Part shown: piece after piece, positions 8,215 through 17,424 of the stretch
Numbering within the stretch: position 1 is the stretch's first letter
Layout of the letters: every line of letters starts with the position of its first letter
NCBI GenBank assembly: GCA_013372975.1
Contig: JABXIS010000071.1
Coordinates: 1 to 33,786 of the forward strand
Reading direction: 5' to 3'
Length of the DNA stretch: 33,786 nucleotides
DNA from: Alphaproteobacteria bacterium
Lineage (GTDB): Bacteria; Pseudomonadota; Alphaproteobacteria; Sphingomonadales; Kordiimonadaceae
Position numbers and translations under genes: made by a program
Notes under the pieces: generated by a model
Told to the model about the DNA's origin: nothing
The model's input: only the letters and a program-made list of their open reading frames with translations
Database searches by the model: none

Positions 8215-9663
8215 TCAAAAATTCATCTCAACCGCTACGACTAAAAGCGCCATTGCGATCAGTGAAAAAATTAGCCACAGCGGGAAGATGAATTTGGCCC
8301 AACGCCCCCAGCCCACCTGTGCCGTCGCAAGGTACGCCAGAAGCGTGCCCGACGTGGGCGTGATCATATTGGTCAGGCCGTTGCCAAACAGAAATGCGAG
8401 CACTGTTGTTTGCTGGGATACGCCGGACAATTGCCCGATGGGCCCAAGAATAGGCATGCTGACAGCCGCCTGCCCTGAGGTGCTGGGGATCAGGAAATCC
8501 AGAAAAAGCTGCGACACAAACATACCTTGTGCTGCGACCAGCGCCCCTCCCTCCCCGATCATGTTTGTCAGGGAATATACCACGGTATCCAGCACCCGCC
8601 CTTCGGCCAAAACGATGGAGACAGCCATGGCCACACCAATCAGGATGCTGGCCATCAAAACCTTTTTCATGCCGAAGACAAAAGCTTCGGCACCTTCATT
8701 CGCCCCAAGCCCACCTGCAAGTGCCAAAATGATACTCAGGCCTATATAGTAGGCAGACAGTGCCTCATGATCCCAGTGCCAGCGGTTGGATGCAATCACC
8801 AGCACCGCTACGCCAGCCACTAGCGCCACCAGAACGGCCACCTGCCGCCATGACAGCTTCTCAGCACTGAATTCGACCGCCTGATCTCGCCGGAAACCTT
8901 CCCGCCTGACCATCACAAGCATGAAGGCAATGCCTACCACAAGGAAAACCAGATAGAAGGCAAAGCGCATACCCGCGCCGCTGAAAATTTGCAGCCCAAC
9001 GAGCGGTTGGGCAATGGTTAGGGGCACAGGATTTGTAACCGATGTCAGATACCCGATCTTCACTGCCACCGTAACGATCGCCAGGCCGATAACGCGGGAC
9101 AACCCAAGCCTTTCGGCCATCGCTGCCATGATCGGGATGATCAACAGATATTCGGATGCAAGGCCAAGGAAGGTACTTCCTGCCGAAAAAACAATCATCA
9201 AACCCGGCACCAGCACAAACAAGTTTCCCCTGAAAACTGCGAGCAGGCGTTCAAGCCCTGCATCAATCGCGCCGGTGCGCGTGAGAATGCCGAACATGCC
9301 ACCGATGATCAGCACCATGAAAATCAGGCCTGACCCGCGCTCAAGCCCCAAGGGAATGGCCATCAATGTGCCGACAAGCCCGACCGGTCGAGCAGCACCA
9401 TCGCTTTCATGCGCAGGCGTTGCAAACAGGTTACTCAGGGAACGGTCTTTCTCCAGCGTCTCATAACTGCCGGGGATAACGAGATTTCCATCGCGTTCAA
9501 AAGACCCGGAATCGATAACGAACGTCAGTACCATCGCGAGAAGGAGAATGCCCATCAGAATGATGATAGGGTTTGTGGTCTTGCTCTTGGCCGCTGCCTT
9601 GATGGCTTCCAGCTCTTCTTTCGACGCTTCGTTATCCTGGTGTAGATCTGTCTTCAATGCCAT
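8215..9663 (-). CDS. YfcC-family inner-membrane carrier (C4-dicarboxylate/basic amino acid carrier-like)
   Basis: This 482-residue protein is almost entirely hydrophobic, with roughly 12 membrane segments after a charged cytoplasmic N-terminus of about 30 residues. The segments with FLDFLIPSTSGQAAVSMPI and GNGLTNMITPTSGTLLAYLA are typical of the YfcC/DcuC-like carriers, whose members move dicarboxylates, arginine/ornithine or other amino acids. The ATG at 9663 is preferred over the TTG at 9672, because AGGA sits nine bases before the ATG but directly against the TTG. The ATG is inside six bases of the stop of the CocE-type hydrolase gene. Being last in the TonB receptor/amidohydrolase/hydrolase set, it likely imports the final breakdown product. 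Confidence 0.85.
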   Translation of the reverse strand: MALKTDLHQDNEASKEELEAIKAAAKSKTTNPIIILMGILLLAMVLTFVIDSGSFERDGNLVIPGSYETLEKDRSLSNLFATPAHESDGAARPVGLVGTLMAIPLGLERGSGLIFMVLIIGGMFGILTRTGAIDAGLERLLAVFRGNLFVLVPGLMIVFSAGSTFLGLASEYLLIIPIMAAMAERLGLSRVIGLAIVTVAVKIGYLTSVTNPVPLTIAQPLVGLQIFSGAGMRFAFYLVFLVVGIAFMLVMVRREGFRRDQAVEFSAEKLSWRQVAVLVALVAGVAVLVIASNRWHWDHEALSAYYIGLSIILALAGGLGANEGAEAFVFGMKKVLMASILIGVAMAVSIVLAEGRVLDTVVYSLTNMIGEGGALVAAQGMFVSQLFLDFLIPSTSGQAAVSMPILGPIGQLSGVSQQTTVLAFLFGNGLTNMITPTSGTLLAYLATAQVGWGRWAKFIFPLWLIFSLIAMALLVVAVEMNF

Positions 9664-9668
9664 GCACT

Positions 9669-11537
9669 TCAATCCTGCTCAAGAACCGGCAACAAAATGC
9701 GCGACGGACGTTTCTGGTCCATGAATACCCGGTTTTTTGCTCGAATGGTTGTCGCCCATGCGCCATCTGGTTCACCCGTATTGGGGTTGAAATCAAAGTG
9801 CGGGAAATTGCTGCTCGCAATATCGATACGCACGCGATGACCTTTTTTGAACAGATTGGCTGTGGCAAACAATTCGATATCCACCTCGTAAATCTTGCCT
9901 TGCTCCAACAGGGCCGGGACCGATTGATCTTCCCTGTAACGCGCTCGCAGAATACCATCGGTGATGTTCATCGCAAATCCCTCAGGAAAATCGGGGTTGG
10001 CCGGATGCACATCAATGAGTTTCACGACAAAATCAGTGTCAGGGCAATCCGAGGAAATCCAGAGTTTCGCGCTTATGGGCCCTGCCACCGCCAGATCCTG
10101 ATCGAGCGCTGGTGTTTCAAAGGAAATCACGTCCGGGCGATCCTTCAGGTCACGCCCTGGCGATACACAGCCAAAAAACTTGTCCTGCTCGCGCTGATCA
10201 TAGGCACCGCCGCTCATGAGCGGCTCACCCGATGTAACCGCTCCGCCAATGGTTGGGGTGGGCTGGCGCGGATCATAGATATATTCCTGATAAGCTTCCC
10301 GCTGGGTGGGTGCATGACGGCCAAGGCGGCCGCTTTCCTCCAGATAGAAAGGTGTGGCCCTGCTGGTTACCAGCGGCCAGTCCGTGAAGGAATGCCAGTT
10401 GCCACCGTGCTTCAACCGCCCGCTGCGGTCAGCATGGCCGTGGCCACCCCCCATAACAAAAAGCTCAACCGGTTTTTCCTCATCAAACTGGCTGCTGTTT
10501 TTGCCCTTCAGGTACCGGTCGAACCACGCGAGGCGATATTCCAAATAGGTTTGCCCGAAATGCTCCTCGAAGATCGCGTCATCGCCAAAATCCACGTCGC
10601 CCGCATGAGAGAAGGACCGTTGCCCATGTGTCCATGGCCCCATGGTCAGGAACACAGGGCTATGGCGTCCTTCCTTCAGGCCTGCATAATTGGTGACAGA
10701 CGTTGCCACATAAGGATCATACCAGCTGTTGAGGATCATGACCGGTATGTCAGGCATGTCCTGATAATGGTCCAGCGCAGACAAGCCCAGCCGTTGCCAA
10801 TAGGCGCCATAGGTGCCGTTCTGCCACTGCTCGAACAGGTAGGCCTCATATTCAGGCGCGGCGCTCAAGGGGGAATGACCAGGCGACCAGGGCAAATCAT
10901 GGAACCAATCGCTTAGCACCACACTTTCCAGCGCTTCCCTGCGCTTCGGATCAGCCTGCGTTTTGGGGCTTAGAAGGGCATGTTTGTAGGCCCATGTCAC
11001 CTGCTTCATTTCAAAGGCGCCACCGCGCCTGATGCCACCATGATAGGCGCTGGCAAATCCGCCGGAATCCATAAACATACAGGAAAGCCCGGGCGGGTTC
11101 AGGCACGCGGCCGAAATCTGTGTATGCGCCCCATAGGACACGCCAAAAGTGCCAATTTTGCCGTTGCACCAACTTTGCGAGACGATCCAGGCCATGGTGT
11201 CGAAGCCGTCTTCCGCTTCGTTGAGATATTTGGAGAAAGTTCCCTCTGACCCATACCGCCCGCGGCAGTCCTGCATCACAACGACATAGCCGTGCTGGGC
11301 AAACCATCTGGCTATTTCAGTGCGGGACTGGGCAGACGGATGGGCTACAGACTTCTCAGACCTGTTGAGCCCCTGTTTGTTATAGGGTGTACGCTCCATG
11401 AGCACCGGCCAGCTTTTGCCCTCAGCACCGTCAGAAAAAGCGCAAGGCAGATATACATCTGTAGCCAAATGCACGCCGTCGCGCATAGCCACCATCACAT
11501 CCTGCATCACCGTCAATTCTTGAACAAACTCAGACAC
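9669..11537 (-). CDS. CocE/NonD-family serine hydrolase (X-Pro dipeptidyl peptidase S15-like)
   Basis: This 622-residue protein belongs to the CocE/NonD hydrolases, which split esters or amides: cocaine esterase, glutaryl-7-ACA acylase, X-Pro dipeptidyl peptidase, alpha-amino ester hydrolase. The N-terminal alpha/beta-hydrolase part has RDGVHLATDVYLP, MQDCRGRYGSEG and the nucleophile elbow GVSYG with Ser134. Asp274 in SWYDPY and His304 in GPWTHG complete the triad. The C-terminal part (from about 385) is the PepX jelly-roll domain. I see no clear signal peptide, so it may be cytoplasmic. The start is GTG at 11537, directly after the amidohydrolase stop with no gap. Substrate cannot be fixed from sequence. 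Confidence 0.92.
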   Translation of the reverse strand: MSEFVQELTVMQDVMVAMRDGVHLATDVYLPCAFSDGAEGKSWPVLMERTPYNKQGLNRSEKSVAHPSAQSRTEIARWFAQHGYVVVMQDCRGRYGSEGTFSKYLNEAEDGFDTMAWIVSQSWCNGKIGTFGVSYGAHTQISAACLNPPGLSCMFMDSGGFASAYHGGIRRGGAFEMKQVTWAYKHALLSPKTQADPKRREALESVVLSDWFHDLPWSPGHSPLSAAPEYEAYLFEQWQNGTYGAYWQRLGLSALDHYQDMPDIPVMILNSWYDPYVATSVTNYAGLKEGRHSPVFLTMGPWTHGQRSFSHAGDVDFGDDAIFEEHFGQTYLEYRLAWFDRYLKGKNSSQFDEEKPVELFVMGGGHGHADRSGRLKHGGNWHSFTDWPLVTSRATPFYLEESGRLGRHAPTQREAYQEYIYDPRQPTPTIGGAVTSGEPLMSGGAYDQREQDKFFGCVSPGRDLKDRPDVISFETPALDQDLAVAGPISAKLWISSDCPDTDFVVKLIDVHPANPDFPEGFAMNITDGILRARYREDQSVPALLEQGKIYEVDIELFATANLFKKGHRVRIDIASSNFPHFDFNPNTGEPDGAWATTIRAKNRVFMDQKRPSRILLPVLEQD

Positions 11538-12956
11538 TCAGGAATTTCCCCCGTTTTTGTTTATTTTAGCGCCGCTCGGCGCATTTGGTTCTTGTTGCTG
11601 CTGGCCAAGTTCAAAGTCTGACAAGGGCTGATACGTCGGGTCAAACCGATCATAGGTGGTCACACCATCAACCCACACCTTGTCAGCTTTGGAATATACA
11701 CTGAACGGATCACCCGACCACAGCACAAGATCAGCGGCCTTCCCTGCTTCCAATGAGCCCGTAAGCTCAGCCAGACCCAAAAGCCTGGCAGGGTTATAAG
11801 ACACCCAGCGCCAAGCTTCAGCCTTCGATATCTCGAGGCCCAATCGCTGACCGGCGGCAAGCGCCTTGGCTAGCTCCTGATTGAGCCGTTGAATCAAGTA
11901 ATCGCTGTCAGAGTGGATGATAGAACATCCGCCCGCCGCGTGAATGAGTGCAGCGGTCTCAGGGATGCCATCATACATTTCCATCTTTGCACCATAACGA
12001 TCTGCCCATGTGGCCACACAGGTATCCGCTTCTGCCAAAGTTTCGCGTATTTTGTAGCTTTCCACGGCATGATGAAACGCCGCGACCCTCACACCAAACT
12101 CCTCAGCAACATCAAGGATATTGGCCATATCGTCTGCCCGGTAACAGTGGACCTGCAGACTCAGCTTGCCCTCAAGCAGCTCAACCAGGGTTTCTTTTGC
12201 CAGATCGACTTGAAAGGGACGACCTTCCTCATTCGCCAGATTTTTCTCATTGGCGTAAAACGAGGCATCATAAAAGGCCTGCCGAAGGTAGGCCACCACT
12301 CCCATACGTGTGCCCGGCCTGCTAAAATAGGCGCCTTTCACAGATTGATAATTCTTCTTCGGGTTTTCGCCACAGGCCACCTTCACACCGGCGCGGGCAC
12401 CGGGATAGAGCATCTCCCGCGGGGTGACCCTGGATATATTTTTGAGCACGGCCGTGCGCCCACCAATCACATTTGATGAACCGGGCAAAATCTGAAAGGC
12501 CGTAACACCGCCAGCGGCAGCGCGCGCCAAGCCCGGCCCCTGCGGCCAAAAGGAATGAAGCACCCACACATCCGCGGTATTTGGTGAGCCACGCTCGTTA
12601 CCATCCTGATGGGCTGGCACTTCAGGGGTTGGTGTTGTGCCGATGTGGCTGTGCACATCGATGATGCCTGGCGTAATCCAGCGCCCTTCACCGTCGATCA
12701 CCTCGGCATTCTCAGGTGGCTCGATGGTTGCTCCGATGGCGACAATTTTGCCGTCGGCAAACAGGATGGATGTATTTTCGAACTGGGCGTCAATGCCGTC
12801 CAGAACTGTTACGTTCGTGATGACAGTAACCTGATGACCAACATTTTCGAAGCGAGAAGCAAATTTGCCGTTTGCAAGGGTATCAGCAATCGATCCCTGC
12901 CCCGCAGTGCAGAAAAATGTGGCCAATGCAGCCAGTTGTTTCAGCCGTTTTTTCAT
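11538..12956 (-). CDS. Exported amidohydrolase (imidazolonepropionase-like family)
   Basis: This 472-residue metal-dependent hydrolase has an N-terminal signal-like segment (lysines at 2-6, then hydrophobic to about residue 24), so it probably works in the periplasm. The amidohydrolase beta-sandwich start (TVLDGIDAQFENTSILFADGKIVAIG) leads to PGIIDVHSHIG with the metal ligands His102 and His104. His270, the His295-His296 pair and Asp350 in IIHSDSD are further likely ligands. The C-terminus returns to the sandwich with GSLEAGKAADLVLW. It lies between the TonB receptor and the CocE-type hydrolase. The ATG at 12956 has GGATGG a suitable distance upstream. Family members include prolidase-like and other peptidic-bond hydrolases; the substrate here is unknown. 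Confidence 0.9.
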   Translation of the reverse strand: MKKRLKQLAALATFFCTAGQGSIADTLANGKFASRFENVGHQVTVITNVTVLDGIDAQFENTSILFADGKIVAIGATIEPPENAEVIDGEGRWITPGIIDVHSHIGTTPTPEVPAHQDGNERGSPNTADVWVLHSFWPQGPGLARAAAGGVTAFQILPGSSNVIGGRTAVLKNISRVTPREMLYPGARAGVKVACGENPKKNYQSVKGAYFSRPGTRMGVVAYLRQAFYDASFYANEKNLANEEGRPFQVDLAKETLVELLEGKLSLQVHCYRADDMANILDVAEEFGVRVAAFHHAVESYKIRETLAEADTCVATWADRYGAKMEMYDGIPETAALIHAAGGCSIIHSDSDYLIQRLNQELAKALAAGQRLGLEISKAEAWRWVSYNPARLLGLAELTGSLEAGKAADLVLWSGDPFSVYSKADKVWVDGVTTYDRFDPTYQPLSDFELGQQQQEPNAPSGAKINKNGGNS

Positions 12957-12985
12957 TCAAGCGCCATCCGCTTCCTGAAACTGCC

Positions 12986-13022
12986 CCCGCCCGGACCCGA
13001 ATACAACCGGGGCCCGGGCGGG
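12986..13022 (-). promoter_or_regulatory. GC-rich hairpin between receptor and amidohydrolase genes
   Basis: CCCGCCCGG at 12986-12994 pairs perfectly with CCGGGCGGG at 13014-13022, and three more C-G pairs can form after one mismatch. No T-run follows on either strand, so it is not a standard intrinsic terminator. It sits between the stop of the receptor gene (13057) and the start of the amidohydrolase (12956). It may stabilise the receptor mRNA 3' end or partly attenuate the downstream genes. Confidence 0.6.
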
Positions 13023-13056
13023 AAGCGACTGACCCCGAAGGGCCTACTTGGGAGTT

Positions 13057-15741
13057 CTAGCCACCAAAACGTGCTGTTACCCGCAGGTACCCAAACGCAC
13101 CCTTGGCGTTATAGGTATTGATGTCGAAGTTCACATTCGTGTTCACAAGCGATACAGGAGGCTGCTTGTCGAAGATATTTTCCACACCGAAAGTGACATC
13201 CACATCATGGTCTTCAAGCCGGTAGGTAACAGACACATCGTGGTACCAAATAGCGGGGATGTGGCCCAATAACGGATCATCCGGGTTTTCGTCGGTGCTG
13301 CCGATCAAACGCGCTGAATAGCTGGCAGACCATTGATCTTTCGTCCACTGTATGGATCCGCGACCACGCCACTGCGGGATGCTTTCGCGCAGCACGTTGG
13401 ACGTGCCTTCCCGCTCTTGCACAGTGATGGAACCATCGTCGTTCACCAGCTCGTCAGTATATTCCGAGAGGTAAGAGGCATCAGCAAGCACAGTGAAATC
13501 GCCCATGTCCGTCTCGAAGGCATAGCGGGCTGTCATATCCCAGCCTTCTACAGTGGTGGTATTCAGGTTTACCGGACCGTCCAGAAGGTTGAGGATTTCA
13601 CCTGATGAGTCCCGTGTGATCAGGCTACATTTCTCACCGGTGTTGGCACACAGGTTTAGAATACGCTGCGACCCAAGGCTGGTGATCGTGTCAGACACCT
13701 TGATGCGGTACCAATCAACCGACAGCGAGAAACCAGGCAAACCACTTGGGGTAAATACCGCACCCGCAGAATAGTTGCGCGACGTCTCCGGCTGCAAATC
13801 AGGGTTACCGCTTACTGTAGCTGTCACGGCATTACCGGCTTGCTCGTATGTGGCAGGTACACCCGCACAACCGATCAGGCCTTCGCCACCACCCGAGCAG
13901 GGGTCATTCGCAACAAGGTTTGTCGCACGGTTTGCCGGAATGGTCTCCAGGATCGAAGGTGCCCGGAAGCCTTCCGCGAAGGTCGCCCTGATCAGCAGGT
14001 CTTCAACCGGACGCCAACCTGCCCCAAACTTGAAGTTCGTTGTGTCACCAAAAGTACTATAGTGCGAGTAACGGACTGCGGCATCTATATCAAAGGATTT
14101 GGCAAGCGGTGCATCTTTCAGAAGCGGGACATTCAGCTCCGTGTAAAACTCATACAGGCTGTAGGAACCAGTTGATGGATCCCGCGGTGCAGAAGTAGTT
14201 GTACGCCAGTTGTTAAGCACAGGCGTGGACCGGGCAAACACATCCGGCGTATCGAACGCGCTTTCCCTGCGATACTCGAAACCGGCCGCAAAGCCAACAG
14301 GGCCTGCAGGCATATCAAACAGATCGCCTGTGATGTTGGCCGTCAGATCATGCTGGCGGGTGCCGTGCACATCATGTGGATTGTAGCGGATATAGTCCAC
14401 CATCTCGTCGGTCAGCGGGCCGAAATAATTGATCTGCACACAATCTGATACTGCCGCACAATCTTCATTGGGGCCGAGACCAAGGCGCAAATGTTCCATG
14501 TTGGCTTGATTGAGCGAGTCAAACGTGGAGTCGTTCTTGCCATAGGTATAGAACACATCCCAGGACCAGCCGTTCGAAAATTCGCCGTCAAAACCCGCAC
14601 CAAAACGCCAGGTTTCAACATTCTGCACGTTGCGGCGTTGGCCCAGCTCAACCAGCATGCGGTCAAGCGTCATGTTCGAAGCAAGGTCTTCGCCAAACGG
14701 ATTATAAGGATGATCGGCGAGAATTTCGAACCCTCGTGACCCACGAATGCTGGTGCTGATTGGGGAAAACAACTGATCAGACCGGCGATTATTGTAAAGG
14801 ATTTCGCCAGAGAAGCGGATGCTGTCAGTAATCTGATAGTCACCCTGCCCCCAGATCGCATAACGACGAAGCGGGCCCGTTACATAAGTGTGGTCATAGA
14901 TGTTAGTACGATCATCCGGGTCAACGTATGCGCGGAAATCATCTATGGATGAACCATCCGTGCCGTCGATGCGGATAACCCTGCCACCAAGGGGCGTACC
15001 GGAATATCGGCCATTCGGGTTGGTAGTAGACCAGCTATTGAGGGGCTCGCGGGTGATTTCGCGATCTTCAGTATAGATTTCCTGCGTATCTGTAAACATG
15101 CCGGAAAGCATGATTGAACCGCGCTCGAACGTCTTGCCCCAGGTTGCCTCAAAGCTAAGGCTTTCGCCATCGCCGCGAGACGTGCTGCCGCCGTAGGCGC
15201 TTACTTCAAGGCCTTCCATGTTTTTGGTGTGAATGTTGATCACACCCGCAATGGCATCTGCGCCATAGATGGCGGTCGCGCCGTCCTTCAGCACTTCAAC
15301 GCGCCCGACGATTGATTGAGGAATGGTGTTCATGTCCACAAAATCCCGGAAACCGCGTGTACCGGAACCAGCAACCCAGCGGCGGCCATTCACCAAGACC
15401 AACGAACGGTTGGCGCCCAGGTTCCGCAGGTTGATGCTGGACGTACCGTGGCTAACACCACCAGAACCGTTAGAGTTAAGGCTGAAGCCAACACCAGGAA
15501 GCTCCTGCAGGATTTCCCCAACAGAATTCAGGCCGGTTGCACGCAGGTCATCACCCGACAAAGTAAAGACAGGGCTGTTCGCCACTTCATCCTTGCGTTT
15601 GATGCGCGAGCCGACAACTGTCACCTCTTCAAACGTCAGATCTTCTACGTCCGCACTTTCCTGCGCGGATGCGGGCATGGCCATACCCATTGAACTCAAA
15701 ATTGTGCCAAGCATCAGCGAGCCAAAGCGAGATCGTTTCAT
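13057..15741 (-). CDS. TonB-dependent outer-membrane receptor
   Basis: This 894-residue protein is a TonB-gated outer-membrane transporter. It has a signal peptide (MKRSRF..., cleavage likely after ASA at about residue 27), then a TonB-box-like EEVTVVGSRI and a plug domain with LQELPGV, LRNLGANRSLVLVNGRR and VEVLKDGATAIYGADAIAGVINI. A long 22-strand-type beta-barrel follows, with the YLRVTARF end. This subtype is often linked to peptide or complex-substrate uptake in marine and sphingomonad-like bacteria. The frame is open 22 codons further upstream, but the ATG at 15741 has GGAG nine bases before it and gives a proper signal peptide. An ATG five codons earlier is the main alternative. It heads the amidohydrolase/CocE/YfcC set. 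Confidence 0.93.
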   Translation of the reverse strand: MKRSRFGSLMLGTILSSMGMAMPASAQESADVEDLTFEEVTVVGSRIKRKDEVANSPVFTLSGDDLRATGLNSVGEILQELPGVGFSLNSNGSGGVSHGTSSINLRNLGANRSLVLVNGRRWVAGSGTRGFRDFVDMNTIPQSIVGRVEVLKDGATAIYGADAIAGVINIHTKNMEGLEVSAYGGSTSRGDGESLSFEATWGKTFERGSIMLSGMFTDTQEIYTEDREITREPLNSWSTTNPNGRYSGTPLGGRVIRIDGTDGSSIDDFRAYVDPDDRTNIYDHTYVTGPLRRYAIWGQGDYQITDSIRFSGEILYNNRRSDQLFSPISTSIRGSRGFEILADHPYNPFGEDLASNMTLDRMLVELGQRRNVQNVETWRFGAGFDGEFSNGWSWDVFYTYGKNDSTFDSLNQANMEHLRLGLGPNEDCAAVSDCVQINYFGPLTDEMVDYIRYNPHDVHGTRQHDLTANITGDLFDMPAGPVGFAAGFEYRRESAFDTPDVFARSTPVLNNWRTTTSAPRDPSTGSYSLYEFYTELNVPLLKDAPLAKSFDIDAAVRYSHYSTFGDTTNFKFGAGWRPVEDLLIRATFAEGFRAPSILETIPANRATNLVANDPCSGGGEGLIGCAGVPATYEQAGNAVTATVSGNPDLQPETSRNYSAGAVFTPSGLPGFSLSVDWYRIKVSDTITSLGSQRILNLCANTGEKCSLITRDSSGEILNLLDGPVNLNTTTVEGWDMTARYAFETDMGDFTVLADASYLSEYTDELVNDDGSITVQEREGTSNVLRESIPQWRGRGSIQWTKDQWSASYSARLIGSTDENPDDPLLGHIPAIWYHDVSVTYRLEDHDVDVTFGVENIFDKQPPVSLVNTNVNFDINTYNAKGAFGYLRVTARFGG

Positions 15742-15915
15742 AACACAGTTCTCCATTACAAATAGTTCCTCCCAGAACCCTTGAAGCCGGAATTTGATTC
15801 CAAGCAAATTTGTTCATGTTGGAAAGGGTATGGGGCGAGCCATGTGTCATTCAATATTATGAAAAAAAATCCGCAGGCCATTCCAAAACTTCATATGGTA
15901 TGTAGCCGATCCAAG

Positions 15916-15938
15916 AAAAAGGGCGCCCGAAGGCGCCC
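15916..15938 (-). terminator. Intrinsic terminator of the small-protein gene
   Basis: On the minus strand GGGCGCC, a TTCG loop and GGCGCCC form a perfect seven-pair stem with a stable tetraloop, followed by TTTTTCTT. It lies about 65 bases after the stop of the gene at 16005-16343. It separates that gene, and the LysR gene before it, from the TonB receptor gene. Confidence 0.92.
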
Positions 15939-16004
15939 AAGTTGCATCATGAAGGTTTGGATTGGAAAAAGGGAAGTCTGCCAAACCTCCTGAGAGGAAT
16001 AGGG

Positions 16005-16343
16005 TTAAACAACGTCTGGCAAACGCCGTTCGATAATACTTTTGATCACAAAACCTTCTTTCGCCGGAAACAGTTCGCGAAGCTTTAGGGCAAGCTCAAT
16101 CTCGTCATATGCAAGAACAATTGTGTTCTGTGCTTCGCACCAACGCTCGTTATAGAAGGGGTGTTCTTCGTTGTTTTTAAGGCTTTCGAGCACATCCTGA
16201 TTAAAGACACACACTTCAAAGGCCCGAAACCGCCCGGCAGTGCGCCTGCGTTCTGCTTCCGAGAGTTCCCGCAATACACCCGCCGAGGAAATATCGCTTT
16301 CGCGCACTTTAAATGCTTTGGCTTTGGCCGGCTGCATATTCAT
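16005..16343 (-). CDS. Hypothetical protein, 112 residues
   Basis: I recognise no family. The protein is soluble, with no signal peptide or membrane segment. It is rich in charged residues, with a probable helical part at 20-60 (LRELSEAERRRTAGRFRAFE) and an acidic helical part at 75-100 (LAYDEIELALKLRELF). A good ribosome binding site (AGGAG, eight bases before the ATG) and a strong terminator just downstream argue that it is a real gene. It lies between the LysR gene and the TonB receptor gene, all on the minus strand. A role linked to that pathway is possible but unproven. Confidence 0.8.
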   Translation of the reverse strand: MNMQPAKAKAFKVRESDISSAGVLRELSEAERRRTAGRFRAFEVCVFNQDVLESLKNNEEHPFYNERWCEAQNTIVLAYDEIELALKLRELFPAKEGFVIKSIIERRLPDVV

Positions 16344-16455
16344 GTCACCTGCTCCTGATATTCAACATGGGAACAGTTTGGCGTCACAGAACGCACCCCT
16401 CAATAATATGAGTTTTTTTCGCCATCCCATTCCGGAGATGAATGACCACAGGGGT

Positions 16456-17346
16456 TTAACGATTTCGGAAATAGGCCTTGCAATGGCTGAAGAAGGCAGC
16501 CGCCGCACGTGACATGGGAATTTGCGATGAGGTCACAAACGCATATTTGTGGGTAATCGCGGGCTTGAAAGGCACGAGGCTAACCCCGAACCCCTTATAG
16601 GTACGTCCCATCAACTCATTCACAAAGGCCACACCCACCCCTTGTGCCGCCAAGGCACAGGACGCGCCGATCGCATGGGTTTCTGCTTTCACATTCATCC
16701 AGACATGCGCCTCGCGGAACACCTCCTGCAGCTGGCGCTGGAATGCTTTGCCCTTTCCAAGAAGGATAAGCGGCTGGTCCTTCAGGTCCTGCGGGGTGAT
16801 CTCTTTTTTGCCCTCAAGCGGGTGCCCCTTGGGAAGCACACATACGGTACCGGCAGAGACAATATGCTCCACCGAAAGGCTGGGGTGCGACACCGGCAGC
16901 TTCAGAAAGCCACAGTCAACCGCCCGACACACAGCCTGCTCGACAATCGTTTCATGATTGCGGGAATCGATGGTGAATTTGATTTCGGGATAGGCGGCGA
17001 GGAAGCTGGCCACAGCACCGGCCAACACCCCTTCAACAAAACTGGGGGGGCCCACAACCCTGAGCTGGCCCTTGGCCAGATTCCTGAGATCATCCGCCAA
17101 CAGCTCGATACGGTCGAAACTGGAAAGCGCGAGATCCACTTCCTGGCACAACTCAACCGCCTCAGGCAGCGGTGTCAGGCGGCCCTTATCCCGAAAGAAA
17201 AGCTCCAGTCCCAACTGCTCTTCCAGCTGCGCCAACTGGCGGCTGACGGCGGATTGGGTAAGACCAAGATTATTGGCGGCGTCTGTCACAGAGCCGGTTC
17301 GCATAATCTCGCGAAAGCTTTCAAGATGTTTTGACTTGGGGCGCAT
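16456..17346 (-). CDS. LysR-family transcriptional regulator
   Basis: This 296-residue protein has the LysR winged helix-turn-helix at residues 6-65, including GSVTDAANNLGLTQSAVSRQLAQLEEQLG and LFFRDKGRLTPLPEA. A periplasmic-binding-fold effector domain follows (about 92-290). AGGAG lies five bases before the ATG at 17346. It is divergent from the solute-binding protein gene at 17605 and upstream of the small protein and TonB receptor genes. LysR proteins normally control a neighbouring divergent gene and themselves, so both sides are candidate targets. An ATTCC-N5-GGAAT dyad in the upstream region fits the T-N11-A LysR box. The inducer is unknown. Confidence 0.95.
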   Translation of the reverse strand: MRPKSKHLESFREIMRTGSVTDAANNLGLTQSAVSRQLAQLEEQLGLELFFRDKGRLTPLPEAVELCQEVDLALSSFDRIELLADDLRNLAKGQLRVVGPPSFVEGVLAGAVASFLAAYPEIKFTIDSRNHETIVEQAVCRAVDCGFLKLPVSHPSLSVEHIVSAGTVCVLPKGHPLEGKKEITPQDLKDQPLILLGKGKAFQRQLQEVFREAHVWMNVKAETHAIGASCALAAQGVGVAFVNELMGRTYKGFGVSLVPFKPAITHKYAFVTSSQIPMSRAAAAFFSHCKAYFRNR

Positions 17347-17424
17347 AAGGGCTCCTGCCTGACTTCAGCTGATCCAAAGATACCGCAGCGTCTCACGTCA
17401 TGCAAAATCATTCGAAAAAGGCAA

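Noticed and set aside
9657-10916. Long plus-strand open frame of 419 codons across the CocE-type gene
   Set aside because: The opposite strand encodes a complete hydrolase with its catalytic triad. The plus-strand translation has no recognisable motif and no ribosome binding site.
15742-15807. Upstream extension of the TonB receptor frame by 22 codons
   Set aside because: It would put a charged and aromatic stretch before the signal peptide. The ATG at 15741 has a suitable ribosome site and gives a normal signal sequence.
15742-15915. Cobalamin or other riboswitch before the TonB receptor
   Set aside because: The leader is under 180 bases to the terminator, and no B12-box-like or other riboswitch core was seen.
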